DNA from: Facklamia sp. 7083-14-GEN3
GTDB taxonomy: Bacteria; Bacillota; Bacilli; Lactobacillales; Aerococcaceae
Assembly (NCBI RefSeq): GCF_024742075.1
Contig: NZ_JANSGD010000001.1
Span: 186,001-250,000, forward strand
Reading direction: 5' to 3'
Length of the DNA: 64,000 bases
This document shows, piece by piece, positions 34,799-42,806 of the stretch. The position numbers and the translations under genes are program-made. Under the pieces are notes generated by a model, which saw nothing but the letters and a program-made list of their open reading frames with translations, was not told the DNA's origin and did not search any database. Each line of letters opens with the position of its first letter. Position 1 is the stretch's first letter.

Positions 34799-35452
34799 AT
34801 GGACTATCTATTATTATTTATTGAAGGACTAATGACTTTTATCTCTCCCTGTTTACTGCCAATGATTCCGCTTTATATTGCTTTTTTTGCAGGCGGTGAA
34901 GAAGAAAGTTCTACTAAAAGAACGCTCATTAAAGCGACCTTGTTTATGTTAGGATTTTCTACCATCTTTATCTTATTGAGCCTTTTTATATCAACTGTTG
35001 GGTCCTTCTTCCTGATGCATCGACAAGTCGTTAACTTTATCGCAGGAAGCATTATGATTATTATGGGTGTCGATTATCTCAAGGGACAAAAGCTAATGAC
35101 TAAATTAAGGCCTCAATCGACTGGCGGTCATGTGGCCAATCCTTATTTATTTGGTTTAGTCTTTGCCATTTCTTGGTCGCCATGTGTGGGAACCTTTTTA
35201 GCTTCAGCATTAACCTATATAGCTAGTGTCGCTACTAGCTGGACTTCCTTTTTACTAATAATTAGCTATTGTTTAGGGTTAGGTATTCCTTTCATCCTGT
35301 CAGCTTTATTAGTAGATGAAAGTAAAAAAGTCCTTACATTTATAAAAAAACATTACCGTTTAGTCAATCTATTTTCAGGCTCGTTATTAATCCTTTTTGG
35401 TTTATTAACCATGTCCGGCATTTTAGAAACACTTTTATTAAAACTAGCCTAG
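34799..35452 (+). CDS. ccdA: CcdA-type thiol:disulfide electron transporter
   Basis: The 217-residue protein has six membrane helices and the two conserved membrane cysteines in FISPCLLPMIPLYI and FAISWSPCVGTFLAS. CcdA carries reducing equivalents from cytoplasmic thioredoxin to outside partners. The partner is encoded 10 bp downstream. AAAGGAG lies upstream of the ATG. In this setting it may keep the exported rhodaneses, the TlpA protein or a YdjY-like Cys protein reduced. Confidence 0.93.
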   Translation: MDYLLLFIEGLMTFISPCLLPMIPLYIAFFAGGEEESSTKRTLIKATLFMLGFSTIFILLSLFISTVGSFFLMHRQVVNFIAGSIMIIMGVDYLKGQKLMTKLRPQSTGGHVANPYLFGLVFAISWSPCVGTFLASALTYIASVATSWTSFLLIISYCLGLGIPFILSALLVDESKKVLTFIKKHYRLVNLFSGSLLILFGLLTMSGILETLLLKLA

Positions 35453-35462
35453 GAGGAATAAC

Positions 35463-36140
35463 ATGAAAAAATTACTAACTTATGGTTTGCTTTTAATCGC
35501 TATTATAGGTTTTGGAAGCTATATTTATAACAAGGTTCAAGATCAGAATTTATCGATTGAACAAACAGAACCTATTCAGGAAACTGTTAGTGAAATAGAT
35601 TCCACAACCAGCCAACCAAGCGAAAAAGTTTCAGAGGAAAAAGAAATATCCTTTCAATCGTCAAGGGAAGAAAGTAGTCAGTCCAATAGCACAAAAGAAG
35701 AAAAGCCAGATCCATATGGCCATCTTAAAGTAGAGAGTGTGTTGATTAAAGATCAAGCAGATAAATCAATGACACTATCTGAAAATTTTGGTCGTCCTAT
35801 GGTTGTTAATGTTTGGGCAACTTGGTGCCCACCTTGTAAAAAAGAAATGCCTTATTTTCAAACGGCTTGGGAAGATTACCAAGAAGATATTGATTTTTAT
35901 ATGATCAATGCCACCAATTCTCAACCTGGAGAAACTAAAGAAGCAGTGAACGAATTTCTAGAAGACCTTAATTTGACTCTTCCTGTATTCTATGATGTTA
36001 ATTTTTCAGCCATGATGTCTCTGCAGGCTACTTTTTTACCCTCTACCATTTTTATAAATGAAGAAGGAGAGGTAGTATACCATCATATTGGCTTAATTAG
36101 TGAAAAACAATTGCTAGAGCAAATCGAGGAATTATTATAA
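35463..36140 (+). CDS. TlpA/ResA-like membrane-anchored thioredoxin
   Basis: The 225-residue product has an N-terminal membrane anchor (about 4-20), a Ser/Glu-rich linker (about 25-85) and a thioredoxin domain with VWATWCPPCKKEMPYF (Cys near 121 and 124) and the cis-Pro region FLPSTIFINEEG. It faces outside and receives electrons from CcdA. AGGAGG precedes the ATG. Confidence 0.93.
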   Translation: MKKLLTYGLLLIAIIGFGSYIYNKVQDQNLSIEQTEPIQETVSEIDSTTSQPSEKVSEEKEISFQSSREESSQSNSTKEEKPDPYGHLKVESVLIKDQADKSMTLSENFGRPMVVNVWATWCPPCKKEMPYFQTAWEDYQEDIDFYMINATNSQPGETKEAVNEFLEDLNLTLPVFYDVNFSAMMSLQATFLPSTIFINEEGEVVYHHIGLISEKQLLEQIEELL

Positions 36141-36209
36141 AAAAATAAAAATTATAAATCATAGTAAAAATTTTGATGGTCTTGGCGTTTTAAAATTTAG
36201 GAGGTTCTT

Positions 36210-36899
36210 ATGAAAAAAAATCAATTGGCAGTGATCATTGTGCTTGCATTATCACTCTTAGCTTATCTTTTTATTCCTTCGGTTCAGTCCTTTATTAATG
36301 AGTCTATTTCAGCCATGAAATCAGTTAATTTAGAAGATACAATTGCCTATATTCGTTCCTACGGTAATGTTGCCGCTGTTGTTTCTTTTTTCCTGATGAT
36401 TTTACAGTCTATTCTTTCACCCATTCCCGCTTTCTTAATTACACTATCTAATGCTGCCATTTTTGGTTGGTTTTGGGGAGCAGTATTGTCTTGGACATCT
36501 TCAATGGCTGGAGCGGCTTTATGCTTTTACATTGCTAAAATTTTAGGACGCGACGCAGTTGCCAAGATCACCAGTAATACAGCCTTAAAATCTTTAGATG
36601 TATTTTTCGAAAAATATGGCAAGTACACCATTGTAGTTTGTCGTTTACTGCCTTTTGTTAGTTTTGACTTAGTTTCTTATGCAGCTGGCTTAACCTCTAT
36701 GAAATTCTGGCCGTTCTTTTTAGCTACTGGAATTGGTCAATTACCGGCAACCATTGTTTATTCCTATATTGGACAAAACTTCGGTGGTGGCGGTAAACAA
36801 TTATTTATTGGGTTAATGTCACTATTTGCTGTAACGATTATTATCTATATTGTCAAATCGATTTATAATGAACGCCATGCAAAAAAAGCAGCTAAGTAA
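36210..36899 (+). CDS. TVP38/TMEM64 membrane protein, YdjX-like
   Basis: The 229-residue protein has the VTT domain: QSILSPIPAFLITLSNAAIF, FGWFWGAVLSWTSSMAGAAL, ICRLLPFVSFDLVSYAAGLT-like segment (here VVCRLLPFVSFD) and GIGQLPATIVYSYIG. E. coli ydjX and ydjZ encode two such proteins on each side of ydjY; here two lie together with a ydjY-like gene close by. AGGAGG before the ATG. Confidence 0.9.
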   Translation: MKKNQLAVIIVLALSLLAYLFIPSVQSFINESISAMKSVNLEDTIAYIRSYGNVAAVVSFFLMILQSILSPIPAFLITLSNAAIFGWFWGAVLSWTSSMAGAALCFYIAKILGRDAVAKITSNTALKSLDVFFEKYGKYTIVVCRLLPFVSFDLVSYAAGLTSMKFWPFFLATGIGQLPATIVYSYIGQNFGGGGKQLFIGLMSLFAVTIIIYIVKSIYNERHAKKAAK

Positions 36900-37563
36900 A
36901 TGGTTGAAGGTTTGCCTAGTGATAGCTTTAGTAGCTTTAACTATCTGGTTAACCTTAAATTTTTCAACCGATCGTGTACGAGAAATAATCATGCAATCTG
37001 GTTCTTCCGCAAAATGGATATATATATTACTTTGGGTTTTCTTACCCATGGGTTTTTTCCCTGTCCCTTTCCTAGCTTTTGCAGGAGGTATGGGGTTTGG
37101 ATTATGGTTAGGCTCTTTCTTGACTTTTATAGGGGCAGCTTTAAATCTAACTTTTATGTTTTTAATTTCGCGTTATTTATTTAGACAGCCGGTACAAAAA
37201 TTTCTATTTGAAAAATATCCTAGTTCTAAAGGGATATTGACCACCGATAATCAGCATTTAAAGTTAGTTCTTGCATTGGCTCGAATTATGCCCGTAATTC
37301 CCTATAATGTTGAAAATTATGCTTTTGGCTTAACGGATATCTCATTATGGGACTATCTATGGATTTCTCTCATATGCATTTTGCCAGGCACATTCATTTT
37401 CGTAAATGTTGGGGATAAGGCTTTAGAACCTAGTGATGCCTCTTTTTCACTATCAATCATACTAATGGCCTTATTAGTATTCGGGACAGCCTTTTTAGGG
37501 AAATTTATTAAGAAGAAAAATCCAAAAGTAGCCCGAAAGCTTGAAGTAGATGAGGGGGAATAA
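36877..37563 (+). CDS. TVP38/TMEM64 membrane protein, YdjZ-like
   Basis: The 228-residue protein again has the VTT domain (FLAFAGGMGFGLWLGSFLTF, ALARIMPVIPYNVENYAFGL, ILPGTFIFVNVGDKAL). Its start overlaps the end of the ydjX-like gene: ATG 36877 or ATG 36868, neither with a good ribosome site, so translation is probably coupled. It ends in a lysine/acid-rich tail, with AGGGGGAA overlapping for the next gene. Confidence 0.88.
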   Translation: MQKKQLSKWLKVCLVIALVALTIWLTLNFSTDRVREIIMQSGSSAKWIYILLWVFLPMGFFPVPFLAFAGGMGFGLWLGSFLTFIGAALNLTFMFLISRYLFRQPVQKFLFEKYPSSKGILTTDNQHLKLVLALARIMPVIPYNVENYAFGLTDISLWDYLWISLICILPGTFIFVNVGDKALEPSDASFSLSIILMALLVFGTAFLGKFIKKKNPKVARKLEVDEGE

Positions 37564-37566
37564 TGT

Positions 37567-38472
37567 TTGAAGAAAGTTTTAATTGACTTTGATAACACTT
37601 TTTTCACGCCTAATCGCGATATTGATGATGGTTTAGCTTTGATGTATTTATTGGGTAGTCCAGAGGTTGACATTGTGGGTATTACTTCGACATTTGGTAA
37701 TTCGACCATTGAGGAAGTAGACCAATCGACTCGTCGTTTAATAAACAAATTTGGCCTTCAATCAATTCCTTATGCAAAAGGGGCCAGTGAAACAGCTGAT
37801 TATTTAACACCAGCAAGCCAGCTATTGGTAGAATTGGCTAATGAATACAAAGATGAGCTAATTATTATTGCAGTGGGGTCCATGACCAATCTGCAAGGGG
37901 CCTATCTAAGGGACAGTCATTTCTTCAAAAAAGTCAGACAACTTGTATTAATGGGTGGGATTACTCAACCATTAATCTTTGACAAGCAAGAAATGCGAGA
38001 AATGAACTTTTCCATTGATCCGCAAGCTACTTTTACTGTTTTAACTAAGGGAAAAAATGTTTCTATTTTAACAGCCAATAACTGTTTAGACTTATTGTTT
38101 ACCCAATCAGAATATGAACAAGCTTTTGATAATCAACAATCGCCAATAGCCAATTTCATTCAAAGCTATGCAGAACCTTGGTTTGTGGATAATGAAGATG
38201 AATATGGTATCAAAGGCTTTTATAATTGGGATTCCTTAGCAGCGGTCTATTTAGTAGAGCCTGAGTTATTTGAGGACCAGTGGAGAAATTTCAATGTTTC
38301 TATTAATAGTCTTTCAATGGGTTCTTTAATAGCTGAAGATTTTGATCCCAGTCCTTACTCAAGCTCTAGACCTTTTAAAAAAGTTTTAATCAACACACCG
38401 ATTGTTAAAAAGGGAGATCAAATACGAAAAAGTTTATTCCAGCGCTGGCTAAACGTTAAACTGGAAGATTAA
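37567..38472 (+). CDS. Inosine/uridine-preferring nucleoside hydrolase
   Basis: The 301-residue protein has the Ca2+-binding aspartate cluster of nucleoside N-ribohydrolases: LIDFDNTFFTPNRDIDDGLA, variant of the usual DTDPGxDDA with FDNT instead of TDPG. It also has GITSTFGNSTIEEV, LVLMGGITQPL and WDSLAAVYLVEP. TTG start after GAGGGGGA. Typical enzymes release the base from nucleosides. The changed first loop may mean a different substrate. It is inside the ydj/CcdA operon, with 3 bp to the previous gene. Confidence 0.85.
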   Translation: MKKVLIDFDNTFFTPNRDIDDGLALMYLLGSPEVDIVGITSTFGNSTIEEVDQSTRRLINKFGLQSIPYAKGASETADYLTPASQLLVELANEYKDELIIIAVGSMTNLQGAYLRDSHFFKKVRQLVLMGGITQPLIFDKQEMREMNFSIDPQATFTVLTKGKNVSILTANNCLDLLFTQSEYEQAFDNQQSPIANFIQSYAEPWFVDNEDEYGIKGFYNWDSLAAVYLVEPELFEDQWRNFNVSINSLSMGSLIAEDFDPSPYSSSRPFKKVLINTPIVKKGDQIRKSLFQRWLNVKLED

Positions 38473-38492
38473 ATAGCAAAGGAGGTTTATGG

Positions 38493-38879
38493 ATGTTCAA
38501 ATGGAATAATTTGCTAATAGCAATTTGTTCAGGTTTTATTTTTGCTCTTCTAGCAGGAGCTTTGATGTCATATTGGGTATGGTTAGAAATGCGTGTTCAT
38601 ACCTGGGTCTTATGTTGGATCGTTTTTGCTTTATTCATAATGGTAAGTTTTTTATTCAAGATAAAACCGATAACTTACTTCGTTGGACTTATTAGTGTGG
38701 TTACTTTAATGCTGGTTAAATCACCCAATATTTTTTACTACAATGTTCGTGATATGTTTTTCTTAGATATGAAAATTGGTCAAATTAAAATGATTACCTT
38801 AATTTTGATTGTAGTGATGACTCTATTAATGATTTACTTATGGTTGAAAGATCGAAAGTTGACAAGTCAGCAAGTTTAA
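38493..38879 (+). CDS. Hypothetical four-helix membrane protein
   Basis: The 128-residue product has four hydrophobic segments and no recognised motif. GGAGG stands before the ATG and the gene sits between the nucleoside hydrolase and YdjY-like genes, 20 bp and 19 bp away, so it belongs to the operon. Confidence 0.7.
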   Translation: MFKWNNLLIAICSGFIFALLAGALMSYWVWLEMRVHTWVLCWIVFALFIMVSFLFKIKPITYFVGLISVVTLMLVKSPNIFYYNVRDMFFLDMKIGQIKMITLILIVVMTLLMIYLWLKDRKLTSQQV

Positions 38880-38898
38880 ATTTGAGAGGATGAATAAT

Positions 38899-39627
38899 AT
38901 GAAAAAAATGATGAAAAAATTAGCGACGGCTGCTTTTACCTTTATAACTGCCTTTTCTTTATCCATTCCAACTCTAGCGGAGGAAGATGCCTCTTCACAA
39001 TTACCGACAGAAGAAAATCCGATGGTAATTGATAAGGAAGCAGGCACCATTTCTATTTATGCTTACGTAAATGGAAAATACTTAGAAACATCTACGCGTC
39101 ATGCTGTGGTTTTCGATGATGGTAACTTTGGTGGGAAATCAGTGTTTGGAACTACTGCTAACCAAAATGAATTCTATGAAGCTTTATTAGAAATTGGAGC
39201 AGAACCAGGAGACAACATGACAGCTGAAAATGCAGAAGAAACGCATGTTGAAGGCGACTTAATGGATATTAAAGTAAGTTGGGAAGGTGCTGAAAAAGAA
39301 TACGATCTGAGTGAAACGATTATTGATTCTAATGGTAATGACTTTGAATTCCACTTTGGTGGAAACAAGGGCCGTGCCCATGATAAACATACAGGTTGTA
39401 TTACTTGTTTAGATTCATGCCCAGTCGGACTTATTTCAAATGCCACTTATACCTATGGGGCCGTTGAAAAAAGAGGGGAAGTAGAGTTTTCAGGAAATAG
39501 TGAGATTTTACCAGAAGAGGGGACCCCAGTAATCATTACTTATTCAATCCACAAAGACAAAGAAACAATCGAAAATAAAGTAAGCAACAAGAAAGTGGAT
39601 AAAAAAATGGACCAAGAAACAGAATAA
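38899..39627 (+). CDS. YdjY-like exported protein with a Cys cluster
   Basis: The 242-residue product has a signal peptide (hydrophobic core about 10-25, ending LAEEDAS). The mature part carries KHTGCITCLDSCPVGLISNA (CxxCxxxC near residue 165), the feature I associate with the YdjY domain. The cluster may bind a metal or take part in redox exchange outside the cell; the CcdA/TlpA pair could serve it. ATG 38899 is at the right distance from GAGAGG; ATG 38890 is too close. It is the last gene of the long island operon. Confidence 0.78.
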   Translation: MKKMMKKLATAAFTFITAFSLSIPTLAEEDASSQLPTEENPMVIDKEAGTISIYAYVNGKYLETSTRHAVVFDDGNFGGKSVFGTTANQNEFYEALLEIGAEPGDNMTAENAEETHVEGDLMDIKVSWEGAEKEYDLSETIIDSNGNDFEFHFGGNKGRAHDKHTGCITCLDSCPVGLISNATYTYGAVEKRGEVEFSGNSEILPEEGTPVIITYSIHKDKETIENKVSNKKVDKKMDQETE

Positions 39628-40186
39628 TTTATGACTGTGAGTTAGATAGTCTATATTCATAAGAGATTATAAATTTAGAGGCAGCACTAAAATAAAAGTC
39701 CTAACAAAATGTATTCATGAAAAATGCAATTACCAAAATATATGTATGAAAAGAAGTTTTTAATCAATAATCAATGTTTTACTATGAAGGATAGAAAAAA
39801 TACATATTCTTTGATTTAAAGCATTTTATAACTGGTTATTAAAATAAAACTGGGGTATTTCTCATTAAGGTTTGAGACGAAAAAATCACTAAATCCTAAA
39901 AGTAAATAGGCAAGTTTAATCTCGGATCTTCCATTTTTATAAGTCCCAAGATTGTAAAGGACATATTAAATTTTGACACTAGGAACCCTATGCTGTTGTT
40001 TAAACCAGAAGAGACAGTAGAGGGGGTTTGGCTATATTAAAAATTTAATCGAAGCTATTCATAAAATGAATTCTAGTCAAGAAAGTATATAGCGTTTGCT
40101 ACGTCATTCGAACTTTTTCAAGGAGATTTATATTCATTAGTCGAACGATTGCGATAACTATTAAAATCAACACACAAAAACTCCTC
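39628..40186. other. About 560 bp without an intact gene
   Basis: AT-rich sequence with stops in all frames. Short open stretches occur (for example near 39970-40030 and 40040-40130) that look like decayed coding sequence, but I cannot name a parent gene. No clear terminal repeats, tRNA or riboswitch is seen. It marks the right edge of the selenium/sulfur island. Confidence 0.4.
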
Positions 40187-40208
40187 ACCAAAATTGGCGA
40201 GGAGTTTC
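40187..40208 (-). terminator. Terminator of the frameshifted gene
   Basis: On the minus strand AAACTCCTCGCCA, a loop and TGGTGAGGAGTTTTTG form a stem with a T run, directly after the reconstructed stop of the gene at 40223. Confidence 0.85.
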
Positions 40209-40222
40209 AAATAATTGAATGG

Positions 40223-41511
40223 CTAATTTATCCAAATATGGAAACTATTATCTGTCATTTGTTTTTCAAATATAGCAGTATTTTCACTCATATTGTATCC
40301 AATCAATTTATTGCCGGCTAGTATGAGTAATGTGTTGTCATTAATTTGCTTGATATCTTTTATGTAATCAGTCTCACTCCCAATTGTTAAACCAAACTGA
40401 GATAAATCAATAAAGCTTGTCGTCTTATCGTTTAAATCAAAAAGGCTGAATCCAATTTTTCCGAGATCATTTTGTTCATGTTCTATAGCTAATAAATTTG
40501 GGCCTAAATAAAAATATTGTATGCAGCTATTTCAGGTAGGTCGATCAATTCTTTTTGGCCTGTATTCATATCATAATGAAGAATACTTCCTAAAGCTGCT
40601 CTTTCTTTGGTGGAGCGTATTCTATAACCAGGTGAAACGAAATATAATTGATTGTCTTTTACAATACTATCCTCGAAGTAATAACTAATTTCAGGATATT
40701 GATAATCATATAGAAATTCTTTGTTTTCAAGTTTTAATTTCTTATCTTTAAATGATAATGTATATAGATACGTAGGATAAGTTACATCACCACCATCAAT
40801 ATCTACTCCCAGAAAGTAAATATTATCATCATTGTCAACAGAAAAATCACTGCCTATGATACGGTCATTGAACGTATATCTACTGACCTCTTCTAGATTG
40901 GTATCAAAGACGGCAATACCGTTTTCCGGATCAGTAAAGTAATAATCAGTTGATGAACCAGAAGAAGTATAGGCATAATCGGACGTTTGATTATATTTGA
41001 TTTCTCCATTTTTAAAATCGATCGCTATAATTCTTCCTTCTTCTCCATGAGGCGGTCCTTCTTCAGAAAACACCAAATAACGATTTGACAGTTCAGCACG
41101 TAGAACAGCTGGGTTTATTTGCCCTTTGACAATTTCTGTATTCTCTTCAGAGACTTTCTCAGGCTCATTATCTGTCAGTTGGTACCCTTCTATAATACCA
41201 TAGCTAACAACATAAAAATCTGCATCTGGATTTATAAAACCTGCTTTTGAATTTAACTCCTTATCAGGTTCTACAGGTTTTGATAGTCCTTCTTCTAAAT
41301 ATTTTTGTTCTTGTTCCGGCATATTTTCTAGGATTCTTTTTTGTTCTGGAGTTAGTTTAATATCATTACCAATTGATTCATGTAATTCAATATAAGACTG
41401 CACTCTGTCTTCCGGCAATTCTTCTTTGTCCTTCGCATAGATAGTTACTGTTTTAACCATTATTTCGAATCCTAAGAACAATAGTGTGATTAATGCTATA
41501 ATTTTTTTCAT
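40223..41511 (-). pseudogene. Exported protein of unknown function, broken by a one-base frameshift
   Basis: The open frame 41511-40504 encodes 335 residues with a signal peptide (MKKIIALITLLFLGFEIMV) and a beta-rich body with repeats of the type VVSYGII, IAIDFKNGEI, YTLSFKDKKL that suggest a beta-propeller. It stops at TAG 40504. In the -1 frame the protein clearly continues for about 93 more residues (FYLGPNLLAIEHEQNDLGKI and so on to FHIWIN), ending at 40223 just before a terminator. The break lies in a run of five Ts at about 40512; one extra T would restore the frame. It may be a pseudogene, a slippage-controlled gene or a sequencing error. Confidence 0.75.
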
Positions 41512-41658
41512 AAGATTCTCCTTTATCTAAAGTTCTATCAGCTTAAATATAGTAACTGACTAGCAATTAATTCAAGTATAAATTAAAACACCCAAATTCA
41601 CAATGTTATATATAAATTGATAATTCTAGATTCACCTGTCAATAAAAGACAAAAAAAC

Positions 41659-41687
41659 TTGCTTTTTCACATAAATATTGATAATAT
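41659..41687 (+). promoter_or_regulatory. Sigma-A promoter for selC
   Basis: TTGCTT, a 17-bp spacer and TAATAT, 28 bp before the tRNA. Confidence 0.6.
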
Positions 41688-41715
41688 TGTAAGAGTCTTG
41701 TTCAAAGATACTATT

Positions 41716-41812
41716 GGGAGCGGATGGGTTCTGGTGTGCCCTCTGGTCTTCAAAACCAGTATGAGGCGTTAAGAGCGTCTTGGGTGAGTTCGATTCTCAC
41801 ACGTTCCCGCCA
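41716..41812 (+). tRNA. selC: tRNA-Sec (UCA anticodon)
   Basis: The 97-nt gene begins GGGAGCG and ends CGTTCCC-G-CCA with the CCA encoded. The anticodon arm CTGGT-CTTCAAA-ACCAG has anticodon TCA at 41750-41752, which reads UGA. A long variable arm (about 41760-41783) and the T arm GTGAG-TTCGATT-CTCAC are present. The long acceptor and variable arm are marks of tRNA-Sec. Together with selA, selB and selD it completes the Sec system in this window. Confidence 0.96.
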
Positions 41813-41822
41813 GGAAATTAAA

Positions 41823-41875
41823 CTAGCCTAGCTAATCACAGAGAGACTGTGACTAGCTGGGCTATTATTTTTGTT
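41823..41875 (+). terminator. Terminator after selC
   Basis: A long imperfect hairpin (TAGCCTAGCTA...CACAG and CTGTG...TAGCTGGGCTA) is followed by TTATTTTT. Confidence 0.88.
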
Positions 41876-41924
41876 TTTTTCTAATGACTTGTTTTATTTA
41901 GGTGAATTGTCTTGTTTAACCCAA

Positions 41925-42075
41925 CATCTTGTGGTAATCTTATTTCATAACACAAGATATAGACAAAATATAAATAATTCTGGGGAAGCAGGTTAGAATC
42001 CTGCACAGTCCCTATGCTACTGTATTTGAGCTCGCTCATAAGTCAGATCGCCAGGTTATTTATCACACTTATCAC
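41925..42075 (+). ncRNA. Cobalamin riboswitch
   Basis: The leader of the nrd operon carries the adenosylcobalamin aptamer elements: GGGGAAGCAGG, AGAATCCTGCACAGTCCC, the GCTACTGT box, then AGTCAGATCGCCAGG. The order and spacing fit the B12 riboswitch. The limits are approximate. A terminator (42160-42192) forms the off switch. B12 would turn the downstream B12-independent reductases off, implying a B12-dependent class II enzyme elsewhere in the genome. Confidence 0.9.
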
Positions 42076-42159
42076 TTCTCAGGGTTTAGTGATCTTTGGA
42101 AATATTCTTTAGTAGCAAGTATGGGTATCCCTATGCTTTGCTTTCTCTTGATTTTACCA

Positions 42160-42192
42160 TCGGCTTTCCTGGGAAGGGAAAGCCGTTTTTTT
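42160..42192 (+). terminator. Riboswitch-controlled terminator in the nrd leader
   Basis: CGGCTTTCC and GGGAAAGCCG pair around a short loop, followed by seven Ts, 18 bp before the nrdH start. It lies downstream of the B12 aptamer and is the likely expression platform. Confidence 0.88.
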
Positions 42193-42210
42193 GTCGAGGA
42201 GGAGAATAAT

Positions 42211-42444
42211 ATGGAAAAAATCACATTATATAGTAAAACGGGTTGTGGACAGTGCGTTTTCTTAAAAAGATATTTAGATAGCAAAGGTTTTAACTATTTA
42301 GAAAAAAATGTTGAAGAACAAAGTTATTTAGATGAAGTAAAAAACCTTAATTGTCAGAGTTTACCAGTTGTTCTTATCGGACAATCCGAACCAATTGTTG
42401 GTTTTAAACCCGATTTAATTGAGAAGGCACTTAGTCAATGCTAG
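42211..42444 (+). CDS. nrdH: Glutaredoxin-like NrdH
   Basis: The 77-residue protein has TLYSKTGCGQCVFLKRYL with the redox pair CGQC, and SLPVVLIG with the cis-Pro. It supplies electrons to class Ib ribonucleotide reductase. ATG 42211 follows GAGGAGGAG. The longer in-frame start at 42121 lies inside the riboswitch leader and is rejected. It overlaps nrdI. Confidence 0.92.
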   Translation: MEKITLYSKTGCGQCVFLKRYLDSKGFNYLEKNVEEQSYLDEVKNLNCQSLPVVLIGQSEPIVGFKPDLIEKALSQC

Positions 42445-42806
42445 CGATTGTCTTTATTAGTTTAACGGGTCAAACCCGTCGTTTTGTGGAAAAACTGTCA
42501 GTAGATTACCAACTAGAATTGGACGATATGACTTGTGACACAATAGTCAATCAGCCCTATTTATTGATTGTTCCCACTTATCAAGAGCTGGTAAGAGACT
42601 TAGTGGATGATTTTTTTGAAAATGAAGTCAATCGACAAAATTGCCGCGGAGTAGTGGGCGCTGGCAATTTAAATTTTGCCCAATTATTCTGTTTTACGGC
42701 TAAAGACATTAGTCGTGACTATCAAATTCCTTTAATTCATAAGCTTGAGTTTCAGGGGAATGAGGCAGATGTTTCATATATTAAGGAGGTAATAGATAAT
42801 GGCTGA
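42438..42806 (+). CDS. nrdI: Flavodoxin-like NrdI
   Basis: The 122-residue protein matches NrdI: IVFISLTGQTRRFVEKL, YLLIVPTYQE, GVVGAGNLNFAQLFC. NrdI makes superoxide or peroxide for assembly of the Mn(III)-tyrosyl radical in NrdF. It overlaps nrdH by 7 and nrdE by 8 bp. Confidence 0.93.
   Translation: MLAIVFISLTGQTRRFVEKLSVDYQLELDDMTCDTIVNQPYLLIVPTYQELVRDLVDDFFENEVNRQNCRGVVGAGNLNFAQLFCFTAKDISRDYQIPLIHKLEFQGNEADVSYIKEVIDNG

Noticed and set aside
42121-42210. Longer NrdH starting at 42121
   Set aside because: This would put 30 codons across the riboswitch terminator; the ATG at 42211 has AGGAGG and matches the family start.
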